Shown here: positions 47,916-58,064 of the stretch, piece by piece
Numbering within the stretch: the first letter of the stretch is position 1
Layout of the letters: the number at the start of each line of letters is the position of its first letter
DNA from: Trichobilharzia regenti
Lineage: Eukaryota > Platyhelminthes > Trematoda > Strigeidida > Schistosomatidae
NCBI GenBank assembly: GCA_944472135.2
Contig: CALYDD020000292.1
Location: 83,604 to 147,603 of the forward strand
Length of the DNA stretch: 64,000 bases
Direction: 5' to 3'
Translations under genes and position numbers: made by a program
Notes under the pieces: model-generated
Database searches by the model: none
Told to the model about the DNA's origin: nothing
What the model saw: the letters and a program-made list of their open reading frames with translations, nothing else

Positions 47916-48374
47916 TGTAGCAGTTAATCGTGAACTATGATCTTCATTCAATTGTTCCCGTTGTCTAGCTCTTTGTAATTCTGATTGAATTTCATTCATT
48001 TCGGCCTCCATATCTTTAATACGTTCTTCAGCTGTTGACAGCTGAACACGTAATTCATCAACACAAGATGCAGTAGCAGAATTATCATTTAATTCAGAAG
48101 TTTTCTTTTTACGACGAATTTCTGTTACTTGATTAGATCCATTGTCATTGTCATCATTACTATTATTGTTATTACTATTGTCAGTGTCTGTGGATTCAGT
48201 GAATTCACCATTTTCAATAGGTGATTGATCTGTATTAGTTGTTTTACTGGATAATTTGTTCAACTGTTGTTGCTGCTGCTGTGGTTGATTGGGTGTTGTA
48301 TTCACCTTAACAATAGCTAATTCATTTTGAACTATTTCTAATTCACTGGCTAAATGATTTGCATGATCTTTGGC
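47916..48374 (-). CDS. PPFIA: Liprin-alpha exon C (coiled coil with Asn/Gln-rich insertion)
   Basis: A 459-bp exon of 153 codons, phase 0 at both ends, with acceptor tgtaaaag above 48374 and donor gtgagt below 47916. Residues 1-23 (AKDHANHLASELEIVQNELA onward) are coiled coil. Residues about 24-104 are a low-complexity stretch with poly-Gln, poly-Asn and Asp/Asn tracts and one basic patch (RRKKK). Residues 105-153 return to strong coiled coil and include ELQRARQREQLNEDHSSRL, closely matching vertebrate ELQRARQREKMNEEHNKRL. The insertion replaces roughly the part of the vertebrate protein between KLQQTMRKAE and the ELQRARQRE block. A GTG at 48305 lies inside the exon and is not a start. Confidence 0.95.
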
Positions 48375-48729
48375 CTTTTACAAAAAAAACAGTTAAAAAT
48401 AAACAAACGATGGTGGATATAAAATATCTGATAATGAACGGTGAATAGATTTGAACAAAGCAATAATACACATAACCGGAATGACTGTTGAATGGTTTCA
48501 ACACGGATCTTTACGCGGAAGTGCAGCAATTCAACTTACCACACTCAATACAGCACACAAAAGATGCTAAAAGCGCTTTCTCTCTCTCGAGAGAGAAGGG
48601 AAAGACTTAAAAGAACAATAATAATAAACAAAAATGTCAGGAAGAAAGGATAGTACCATGCATGGAAAAACATGATGTTCTAGTGGATATGACAGATCTT
48701 CTCCACTGAGAACGATTTCCAGTCAGTAT

Positions 48730-48913
48730 AAACAACTGTCTTACTTCATTCACTTATCTGGGCGCATTGTCTCAACTACAGGAAGTCGGAACGGTCGAGT
48801 ATGTCAAATCGAGCGAGAATCGGGTGGGCGGGCGAGAAACACATTCATCAATCTGAAACCAATCTGGAAATCTTCGTCACTCAGCATCAACAACAAAATT
48901 CGGTAGGATTTTC
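48730..48913 (+). mobile_element. RTE-clade LINE fragment, left of the Merlin insertion
   Basis: The block ttcattcacttatctgggcg (48749-48768), which codes the TYLG region, and the following atctgaaaccaatctggaaa belong to an RTE 3' part. The sequence stops at the Merlin junction and resumes at 50382. Confidence 0.75.
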
Positions 48914-49242
48914 GGCAAAGTTAAACTTTAGACACCACTAACAACCAATCAGCAAACGACCTTGAACGGACCAGTCACATTAAGAGGATATATGATGAAT
49001 GGAAATGTATATTTGTAGAAAAAAGCATAAAATAGAGAATAAAAAGTTACATGGGATATCTTTCTCGAACATGTAGAGAAACATCTCCCAGTTTAGCATG
49101 GACTGCCAATGGAGAAGTTACACCATATCCTGTACATATATTCATCCAAATGACCATAAATGAGTCCTTTTGAGATCCATTTATAGCCCTTTCTATTTTT
49201 CAACCTGCCCCAAATCCTTCAATAGAATTTGTTGTGTCCTCC
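48914..49242 (-). mobile_element. Merlin 3' part, inverted fragment
   Basis: Read on the minus strand, this stretch gives a degraded peptide with GRLKNRKG and YGHLDEYMYRIW, the counterpart of SRLKRRIR and YSYLDEFMYRNW in the neighbouring Merlin. Its outer end at 48914 starts ggcaaagtt, resembling the GG(C/T)-type Merlin terminus. It is cut off at 49242, exactly where the plus-strand Merlin begins. The nine bases just outside it (aggattttc, 48905-48913) recur at 50382-50390. Confidence 0.7.
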
Positions 49243-50379
49243 GGTGACTCTAAAGAATAGCGGCCCAAACCGAAACGACCTTCGAACAAAAAAGTGACCT
49301 TAAGCAAGGAATCAGCTGACTGTATCATTTGCGGAAGTAATCATGGATGTTTTCGATTACTGTTTTGATAACGGACTGATAGCTTTGTCGAAAATTTGCC
49401 AATGTGGAGGAGTTATGCATATACAAAAATACACAGAGGCCATTGATGGCTTTGTATACAGATGTGTTGAGTGCCGAAGGAGGAAATCGGTTTGAGAAGG
49501 TTTGTCGTTGTTTTTTAGTTTACAGATCCCTTAGGAACTTTTCTCTCAAGGTCTAAACTACCTTTGACGAAAATTTTAATGATCTGTAACTTCTGGGTCC
49601 TGAAAAGACCAGTTACAGCTACAGCTTATGAAACAGAAAATTCAGAGGTGTCAGCAGTGCAATGGTACATTTACTGCAGAGATGTTTCCTCCTGGAAAAT
49701 GAACACCCTGACTCAAGTTCTCGGAGGAGTCGGCAGCATAGTCCATATTGATGAGACTGTACTTATAAAAAGGAAATACAACCACAGGAGATTACAAGCA
49801 AACCAGCAGTGGATACTAGGTATCTACGACACGACACTGCGCAAAGTATATATAGAAGCGATTCCCAATCGCAGTGCAGCAGTATTAGTGCCTATTAATA
49901 AGCGTTTGGTGTTGCCGGGGACGACTATTCATACAGATGAATGGAGCGGATACCGCCAATTATCGAATCATGGGTACATTCATCATATTGTTAATCATAC
50001 GGACGGTTTCCGGAATCCTTTGGATGGAACCCACCCCATTTTCATTGAAAGTTGTTGGAGTCGTCTAAAAAGACGTATAAGAGCGGTTAATGGATCGAGA
50101 AATCCCATGATTTACAGTTACCTGGATGAATTTATGTACCGAAACTGGTTTCATATGACTATGAAGACTCCCATGAAAAACTGGGAGGTTTTTTGAAACA
50201 TATACGCGAACGCCATCCTTTGTAACTGTTTATTATGATTGCACTACTTTTATATAAACCGTTTTTTACAATTATGCGCCTTTCTTTTTGAGCCTTCTCA
50301 TTGGCCGAAGTTGTCCCTGTCAAGGTTATTTTTGCGTTAAAAGGTCGTTTCGGTTTGGGTCACTATTCTTTAGAGTCAC
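49243..50379 (+). mobile_element. Merlin DNA transposon with both terminal inverted repeats
   Basis: A 1137-bp element. The left end GGTGACTCTAAAGAATAG and the right end CTATTCTTTAGAGTCACC are inverted repeats; the similarity runs on past 35 bp with a few mismatches. Between them lies a broken transposase gene (see 49344-50196). Merlin elements move by cut-and-paste with an IS1016-like transposase and make 8-9 bp target duplications. No duplication directly flanks this copy, because the left side abuts a second, inverted Merlin fragment (48914-49242). The right flank returns directly to RTE sequence. Confidence 0.9.
49344..50196 (+). pseudogene. Merlin transposase, frameshifted
   Basis: A first open segment from ATG 49344 encodes about 50 residues with a zinc-finger-like pattern (QCGG ... 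RCVECRRRK) and then meets a TGA near 49490. The main part, from 49564 in another frame, encodes 210 residues with the ISXO2/IS1016-type DDE core: D63 in VHIDETVLIK, D125 in TIHTDEWSGY and E162 in FIESCWSRLK. The gap and the change of frame show that the gene is inactivated, though the catalytic triad survives. A copy of the family at 41951-42889 is more decayed. The C-terminal peptide LDEFMYRNWF is also recognisable in the inverted fragment next door. Confidence 0.88.
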
Positions 50380-50381
50380 CA

Positions 50382-50905
50382 AAGGATTTTCAATATAAAC
50401 AACGTCAAGTCAATCAGTTCTTCTATACGGATCAGGAACTTGGCGGGTCACAAAGAATAGTTCCAACAGACTGTTGCAGACCTTTATCAACCAGCAACTG
50501 TCTTCGCTGGATCTATACTGAAGATCAGATGGCCGGGCCGGAAAGAATCACCAACAAGAAACTATGGCTGGGAACAAACAAAACAAGAACCAATCGCCAA
50601 CCAACAAATATGCAGGAGAAAATGGAGATGGATGGATTGGACACTCGCTGAGGAAGCCGCCGCTTGGTGACATTGCGCGCGCGTCAGGCCATTGCTCGAA
50701 TGGAACCAGGCCGAAAGGGGAGTGGCAAGTGGGACGTCAGTGCAAGGGTGACATGGAGGAGATCGTGTGAAGAGGAGTTGAAACAGTATGGACTAAAATG
50801 GATGCAGGTGAAAAGTACAGCAGAAGATAGAAGCAAGTAAAGACGTGTAGTTGAAGCCCTATGTTCTACTAGGAACCCAAGCGAACAATAATATAAATAA
50901 TAATA
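50382..50905 (+). mobile_element. RTE-clade LINE fragment, right of the Merlin insertion
   Basis: It continues the copy at 48730-48913 with cagttcttctatacggatca (50415-50434), the caacagactgttgcagacct block, the VTWRR-region sequence in several frames, and the 3' tail ttgaagccctatgttctact (50851-50870) ending in an ATA/ATAA repeat. Confidence 0.8.
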
Positions 50906-50909
50906 AAAT

Positions 50910-52120
50910 AACCAATTGTTTCCAATCATTGGTTTTGAAGATTCCGATAATTCCTATCAGGTGGCCTACACCTCCTTACATGACTGGCTTAAACTAAGAA
51001 CACGGAGGTAGATAAAGATGTCGCGTGTAGATCACATCAAAACCATCTTAAAAAGTATTCAATAGATTCAGCAGTACATTTACAGAATGAAGTCGCATAC
51101 AGGCAAAAGCAGTATGATGTGCATTACTTATACATTGACAAAATGCCTGCGTAGTGGCTATGGAAGAAAGTTGGGAGGAGGTTAATAATTATAAGGAGAA
51201 CCTGACTCCCCTAATACAAAGTGACTGATATAATTTACAAATGGTGAAATCGGAAGAAAAAAAAACTGATTGATGAAATTTTCGCATGTGTACAAAAGGA
51301 GAGTTTCAAATTTGCCATTTGGCGTTATCTCTGACTCTAGTGTGATGTTAGGCTATCTAGCAAATAAAGTCTACAATGTGCAGCAGCTCGTCCTGTCTTT
51401 CTTTACGGCTGCCTGTGAGATATTCCTATCGAAAGTGCCAGACATGAACAAATTTAACTGTTTATAGCCATAAGTGTTTGAGTTCAATTTTTGTGTGTTA
51501 GATAGCGTAATATAGCCGAGAATCATAAGCTTAGATATAGAATATTTGTTAAGAGGTAAAAAATATGTCAATGAAGTGATAAAATTGAGTCTATTTGAGA
51601 TGGCTAGAACATGTTTACCCTTATGTCTAGTTGTAGTTTCATTATACTACATTTATCATTGATAAATCAAAAAACACTCTAAAAGATTCCATGCAACTTT
51701 GTTTGAAGAAAGCAGTTCCAAAGACAACTTTTAGGAATTTTGAAGAACCATTATAGTGTGTCATATAAGCGCTATGTCTCCATAAACAACCTAGTATGGC
51801 TAAGGATGGGTAGACTTCAGTCTTCCTCTCGAAGTGCTCTCATGTGGTCACGCGATCACCTCCACTGCTGTCACACGACACCCGATTTTTCTCAATACAA
51901 TGACAAGCTGGGTGAGAACATCTGGCGCTTATAACTGATAGGATGGGCATGCTGATCTACCTCGCGGAAGTGGAAAGCCATGATTACTCCAAACTTATGG
52001 TGTACATGAACACCAGAATCCGAACGAATCGAATGACGTATGACCTAGTTTTGGTTACAGGAAACCACAGGAAAGCAGTACTTGACACTGCTCCACTCTG
52101 CCTTGCACTTCAGACTCCAA
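50910..52120. other. Intron sequence, nothing recognised
   Basis: No repeat family or domain identified. Confidence 0.4.
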
Positions 52121-52124
52121 GTCA

Positions 52125-52370
52125 AATATCACACAATGTTATACAGTAATATTTACTGATGACGTTTCGAGCACAATTTATTTCTCATAATCACATCAAA
52201 GTACGAAGCAAGAAGGTTATGCGAGTACTTCGATATGATTATGAGCAACAAAATGTGCTCTAAACGTCATCAGTAAATATTACTGTATAACAGTGTATGA
52301 TCATATCAAAATAAAATTTTATCCATAATGGAATTAAACTCTGCCACAGTGCTCAAGTCTTACCTTTATT
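52125..52370. repeat. Penelope-type terminal repeat in palindromic arrangement
   Basis: Left arm tatacagtaatatttactga (52141-52160) followed by tgacgtttcgagcacaa, and right arm gtgctctaaacgtcatcagt followed by aaatattactgtata, are inverted copies around a centre near 52215. The right copy continues into ccataatggaattaaactct as at 28680 and 37215. Confidence 0.58.
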
Positions 52371-52638
52371 CCAAGTCAAAGACTCAGGAGGGGTGGCCTC
52401 TTAAGATAACCACCTGCTTTGGTCTGGGTTTCAAAACAGTATCCCATTCTTCGCACAAACTATGGGATTTTGTGTAGCGCATCTTTTTTAGTGCCCACAA
52501 TGTACCAATGTCTCGTTTTAACAAATAAAAATAGTGTAAGCTGTAGTACAACAGTGTAGTGCCTCAAAAGAGAAATTTAATCCAATTATTCCAACTTCTT
52601 TCTTTAGTATACGCAGTTAATTACCTACTATAGCCTAA

Positions 52639-52882
52639 GCGCGTCGGTGGCACAGCGGGAGAATGCTAGCTAACCACGCTTCATGTGGTACGAGGTTCGA
52701 TCCCAGGCCACCGATACACTCCTTCAGTCCGCTAAACCAGTAATAAGACTGATAAAGACTGGAGGTTTGGCATGAGGCTAGCAACCCCATCCCTTAAGAA
52801 AAATAAACATCACTGCTACCGAAACTTCATGTCTCTAGCTTGAAGCCGCCCTATGTTCCACTGGGAACGTAAACAAATAAAT
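52639..52882 (+). repeat. SINE family 2
   Basis: Full-length copy starting gcgtcggtggcacagcggga and ending gccctatgttccactgggaa followed by an A-rich end. Confidence 0.82.
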
Positions 52883-52889
52883 TAATGTA

Positions 52890-53180
52890 ATATAATAATA
52901 TAACCTAGAATTCAGAATAACTTCAACCAGTATACGCCAAAGATAACAAGACAAGACTTGTCAAAGTTCACTATTTTGGCGTTTAACACCATTTACGAGT
53001 GATATCAACTGGTATAAAGTCTATAGTCAAATGGCAGCAGCCATCAGTAAATGGCTATACATCAGATAACACCGATATTCACCAAGTAGAAAAAAAGGTG
53101 ATGAATAGTGAATAAGACTATAAAGGTGAAACTATTTATGAAATAGCTTTAAGCAAAACACAACTATCTACATACGTATG

Positions 53181-53228
<48 letters not shown>

Positions 53229-53750
53229 AGAACTTAATCGCGACTACTTCACATTAGACGAAAACACACGTGACAAAATTATCATAAGCAAAACTCTGAC
53301 TCGATATCACATGCCAAACGTCAATATATATACATATATATGTATATATATGCGCGTAATTTTCCCACTTCATGTCTGATTAGGTAACTAGTCAACCGTT
53401 GATCATTAGTCAATGCCAAATGACTGTTAAGTTATATAATATGTGACATAGATTGAGAAAATTATAGAAAACATTATAAATGACAGTTAATTGATTGCCA
53501 GTATTGCATAGCATATCTCATTCACTGTAAGACCAGAATACTGTTAATTTTGGCACCCATATTTATATGATTGATGAGTTTTATGATTGTATTCAAATAC
53601 TTGTATGACTGAGCCGTTGACATTTATAGACAAAGTTAACGGGAACTATTTGTTTCTTTTAACGTTATTTTGCATTTCCCGTTGAATGATTATGTCAGGA
53701 TGAAATGCTCAGTTGACATATTGGTAGTTCTCAGTATAGACGCTTCGATG
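52890..53750. other. Intron sequence with TA tracts
   Basis: Holds the TA microsatellite at 53184; nothing else identified. Confidence 0.45.
53184..53225. repeat. TA microsatellite
   Basis: About 21 pure TA units; a second, shorter palindromic TA/ATAC tract is at 53322-53352. Confidence 0.95.
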
Positions 53751-53754
53751 ATGT

Positions 53755-53866
53755 CTTTCTTGGTTGATGATGATGGTACCAATGGGATTCGGAATGCGAA
53801 TTTCATCCTATTTAAGACTCATCATCTGGATATGCCAGCATCTCTCCATTTAGTGATGATAATCCC
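53755..53866 (-). repeat. Family-4 retroposon, 3' half
   Basis: The minus strand reads atccagatgatgagtcttaa then taggatgaaattc, C3 as A. Head-to-head with 53868-54025. Confidence 0.65.
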
Positions 53867-53867
53867 C

Positions 53868-54025
53868 CTGGCCCATTAGCTTGATGGATAATACCTCACA
53901 GTTTGAAATGATGGCTGCACTGAGAATACGATGATGACTCACCAGCGATGCAGGTACATCCAGATGACGTGTCACAAATAAAACGAAATGCGTATTATGG
54001 ATTCCACTTCTACCATCACTATCAA
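53868..54025 (+). repeat. Family-4 retroposon
   Basis: Head gcccattagcttgatggata is diverged; the ribozyme region acatccagatgacgtgtcac shows A at C3 and an altered stem II. Confidence 0.68.
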
Positions 54026-54354
54026 CATAACTATCAAAATAACATCAAAGTAAACGAACTTTTTGTACTTATTGGATTTTATTAAACAAGATAGATGTAC
54101 ATGTATGTTTGTATCTGAGGGTAAGCTGCCAGTGATGGATACGAAGAAGGCCACTAGCATGACGCAACGATATCAAAACAGAACATAAATGAACCGAATT
54201 ACTGACAGAGAACTTTGTACAAATGTATATTAGTTCAACTTGGCACATTTCATAAACGTACATGTCCAAGTAGAGAAAAGAAATCTAGTGAAACCACAGT
54301 AAACGAAAATTTTCGACAGACAACCAAAAGATTTTATTTTCAAGAATTAGTAGG

Positions 54355-54605
54355 GATTCCATTTGTTTCAGGTTAGATCACGAATTGGTGTCAGTGAGAG
54401 AACCATTGAAAACCAGGGAGTACTGGACAGATGTTTCATCCTAGTTTGGGAATCATCGGCGGTGCGGACCCACCAGTTTTCGAACCTAGGACCTTCCAGT
54501 TACAAGGCTAGCTGGCAGACCATTCAGACACTGGAACCCTACTCAATGGTTCATGAATTCCACCTGCTACCAGTTCGTAAATTCGTAGTCAGCGAGGTCC
54601 ACCAA
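54355..54605 (-). repeat. Family-3 retroposon
   Basis: Minus-strand copy of a head-to-head pair with 54665-54885. The B-box region is ttcgaacctagg. Confidence 0.72.
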
Positions 54606-54664
54606 GCCGAGCAACAGGACGATTACTCGTATATGACACTGGCTGAGGAGTGCGCTAAATATCT

Positions 54665-54885
54665 ATCACAAATTGATAGAAGTTGAAACACATGAACCAT
54701 TGAATCAGGACCCAGTAATTGAATGGTATGCGAGCTCGCCTTATATTTGGAAGGCATCGGGTTCGAACTCCGGTGGATGGATGCTGTCGACAATTCCTAA
54801 ACTAGGACGAAACAGCTGCCTGGTTGTACTCTCAGTTTTCTCAATGATTCCTTAAATGAGGTCAGCTCGTGACCAACCCTGAAAC
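54665..54885 (+). repeat. Family-3 retroposon
   Basis: It contains gaatggtatgcgagctcgcc and gggttcgaactccggtgg; the ribozyme box reads ctgtcgacaattcctaaact, damaged. Confidence 0.72.
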
Positions 54886-55084
54886 GGTTTTGACGGTACT
54901 GTGCATACAATCTTTGAAGTATTCAAAGACACGAAATTCATACATGTATCCAAAATGCTGGAGACACAGTTACGCTACAACTGTCGCTTGGCAGGTTGGA
55001 GATAAACCGGATACTGTTGTCAGCCGTGAGTAAAAGCTACTGAGTTAATAATAACAATAATAATTATAATAATCAATAAGGTAG

Positions 55085-56868
55085 AGACATGCAAAGCTAT
55101 ATATCAATAATCAAGTGTCTTCAATCTCTGAAACCTACTCAGTCCCTTGGTCCTGATGGTGTTCCTGCTGTTATCCTTAAGAAGTGTGCCGACATCTTGT
55201 GTTCCCCATTAACTAACATTTTCAACGAATCGTTTTCCAAAAGTATTATACCTGAATCATGGAAAAATATCAAGATCGTTCCAGTGCCTAAATCAACAAG
55301 TGGACCTAAGGTTAAGTTTAGACCTATTGCTATGATCTCACCTTTTTTGAAAGTTATGGAAAGACTTATTTTACTTAATCTTGAACCCTCTTTAAAGCCT
55401 TTCAATGACCCCAACTAGTTTGTTTATAAACATAGTAGGTGTACGTTAGGTGCTGCTGTTGTCCTTCATCATGGTATAGTCTCTAGTTTAGATAAAGGAG
55501 CTAAATACGTTCGCTGTGCCTTCCTTGATTGCACATCTGCATTTGACTCTGTTCCCAGGTCTCTCTTGCTAAGTAAGCTTGCTGCAACACAGGCTGAGAG
55601 CTGGACAAATAAGTGGTTGCATTCCTATTTTTCTGATAGGAAGCAGTATACCATCTACAATGGAATGTCCTCCACTACCTCACTTACTTTAGCTGGTGTT
55701 CCTCAAGGTGCTGTTCTTTCTCCCTTTCTGTTTTCGTTTTTCTTACATGACTTGCCTCATTCTGATGTAGCCACTTTTGTTAAGTATACTGATGACCTCT
55801 CGGTTTCTATGCCTGTCAACTCTCAGTCAGATTGTTCCAAATTAAATAACTTCCTGTCGGAAATTAGCCAATGGTCCTCTTCAAACGGTCTTAAGCTAAA
55901 TCCGTCTGAATGTCAGGTAGTCAATTTCACTTTCAGACGAAAACGTGACCTACAGCAACTAGTTAGCTCACATGGCCCCACTATCATTGACGGCACAGAG
56001 GTTGAAAATACATCTAATGTCAAGTACCTTGGGCTGAGTTTTTCCACCGATCTTTCCTGGTCTTCCCACATCTTGCTAGTTATTAGAAAGATGTTTCGCT
56101 TAACGTTCTACATTAGGAAATTTAAGCAGTCTGGCATAAAGCACTCTTTGCTTTCTCAGTTTGTCAATTCTTGTATTCTACCCATCCCCCTTTACTGCTC
56201 CCCATTAGTCTTTCCTGGACTACTTAAGAAAGACTTTCCCTGATGAGAAGGGCACTAAAAGCTGTTAGCAGGGTAAGTGGGATATCGTTAAACCAACTGG
56301 TTAACACTATTTTGGATAGACATATAATGTCATGTAAGAAACTAGCGAATACAATATTGTCAGACCCCGAGCATCCTCTCTATATACGCAGTTCTCTCAT
56401 TGCATTTCATCTAGTAGAACTAGAAGCAGCCATAGGAGGCTATATGCTAGGACTACCAAATACAAAAACTCCACAATACCATATCTGGCACGGCTGTTAT
56501 GGTATGAGAAATCCGTTAGGTATGACACGATCAACTTACTGTGGCACTCTAACAAATAGTCTCATTAGTTTTTGTTTTCCTTTCCTCGTTACTATTACAC
56601 TGTTGTTCTCATCTTCTATCACACATCAACTTTATATTTCATATCCTGTGGTGCATTGTTTTAAATGTAAACGCAAAGCTGTTTTTTTTAATTTTTATTT
56701 ATCTTTCATTTTTTTGGCGTTGGTTTTTTTATTTTTTTATTTTGATTTTAAAAATCTTATAAAATTTATGAGGTAATTAGATGCAATATATTGTAATGTA
56801 CGCTGAAAATTTTCACACCTGTACCACAAATACCGTTTGGAATAAAGCTGTTAATATTATTATTATTA
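55085..56868 (+). mobile_element. CR1-like non-LTR retrotransposon, 5'-truncated
   Basis: The copy begins inside the reverse transcriptase and runs to a typical LINE 3' end with a short ATT-repeat tail (aatattattattatt). RT motifs are in one frame from 55089 to 56242: SLGPDGVPAVILKK (RT1), RPIAMISPFLKVMERLIL, AFLDCTSAFDSVP, AGVPQGAVLSP and the catalytic YTDD at 55785-55796. One in-frame TAG at 55416-55418 interrupts it. A shift near 56242 moves the C-terminal RRALKAVSRVSGIS segment into another frame. So few lesions imply a rather recent insertion. Order and wording of the motifs fit the CR1 clade (SR1/Perere-type elements of schistosomes), but I cannot name the exact family. Confidence 0.88.
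55089..56776 (+). pseudogene. CR1-like reverse transcriptase, one stop and one frameshift
   Basis: Three open pieces cover the C-terminal part of ORF2: 55089-55415, 55419-56242 in the same frame after the TAG, and 56243-56776 in a shifted frame. The endonuclease domain is absent because of 5' truncation. The catalytic box reads VKYTDDLSV where related elements normally have FADD or YADD. The two Asp residues needed for metal binding are kept. The last piece ends in a hydrophobic, T-rich translation that is probably 3' UTR rather than protein. Confidence 0.85.
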
Positions 56869-56869
56869 A

Positions 56870-57600
56870 AAAGTAAGCAGGGAACGAGAAACAAAAACCG
56901 TTACACAACGGTAAAAAGTTACATAAAAAAAAAGAAATGTTCCGTGTTTTGCTTCTGATTTTCAGGAGGACAAAAACTGAAGCCAAGAATAATTATACCA
57001 TTCACTAAATTCTTCACTTTATTACACATTTGTCTGTTATGCAATTGTTAACGTGAACTGTAAGGCCAACTGAATAATTCAGGAGTCAACCGCATAATGT
57101 GGCCTAATTGTTTGACAAGTACGATGACTAAACCTAAATAGTGATGTGTCGATAAAACATCTATTACAGTCATGTAGACAAAATAATGAAGTGTCTGGGT
57201 TTCGCAACAAAAAATAGAAAACACAAACACGCACACACACACCTGCACAAGATGATTTGAATATTAAATATACACGAAATACCTCGATTATTATTATGAT
57301 TATTATTAAGAATGAAAGACAGACAAAAGAATAGACACAGATCCAACACAATAATGGTTATGGAATGTTGAACAGACTAACAGAGGTAACAATTACCCTC
57401 ACAATTATCACTTCACTATATATATAAATAATGAATTTATTACAGAGGTTAGTGTAATGAACGCCTAGATAACTATTGTTATCCCACTTATGCAGTTGTG
57501 TAACAGTCTATGAAGAGTTGTCATTTGAAGTAATAGATAACCAGTAGTATGCGTACACAATGTCTACACTCTTGTTTAATTTCACTATGGATGTACTGGT
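56870..57600. other. Intron sequence downstream of the CR1 copy
   Basis: No element identified; short ATT and CA tracts only. Confidence 0.45.
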
Positions 57601-57614
57601 GAGAGTAATTCTCA

Positions 57615-57780
57615 AGTGTTGGTTTTTAGTGATTGGATTGGTGTGTCTGATCTTGGCAGTGGTGTGGTCATGGGTGACTACACGTGAACAGTCCCAGACT
57701 ACAACGAAAGGGCTATATCCAGAAACTCCTTGGTGGTTTTCAGTGTTTCTCTAACTGACATCAATCCATGATCAAACATA
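57615..57780 (+). repeat. Family-3 retroposon, decayed
   Basis: It keeps gaacagtcccagactacaac and the tail region actgacatcaatccatgatc. Confidence 0.5.
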
Positions 57781-57806
57781 AGAGAATTAATTTAATTCAA
57801 TTTAAG

Positions 57807-58031
57807 ATTTTCCCGTCGATTGATTGGACCAAAGTGCTTGGTCTCACGTTGACATGTCGCCTTCTTGTGCAGATGCCTCGACGAAATTCGCATCCTGGAT
57901 TCCACCGTTAGTCACCACCCACCAATTAAATACTAACAAAATGCCAGAAATTGCCGAAGCATCTGCACAAGAAGCCGACGTGTCAACCTGAAACCGAGCA
58001 CTTCGGTCCAATCAATCGACGGGAAAATCAA
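57807..58031. repeat. Inverted repeat around a family-4 fragment
   Basis: gattttcccgtcgattgatt (57807-57826) onward is repeated in inverse at 57960-58031 (ending aatcgacgggaaaatc), arms about 70 bp. Between them is a family-4 3' fragment (acgaaattcgcatcctggat). The same arm precedes the family-4 copy at 13085-13160. Confidence 0.72.
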
Positions 58032-58064
58032 AAATTCAATTAAATTAATATGACCCGTTGCACA

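Noticed and set aside
47853..48305. Separate Gln/Asn-rich gene starting at 48305
   Set aside because: The apparent start is GTG and the frame continues upstream to a splice acceptor; it is liprin exon C.
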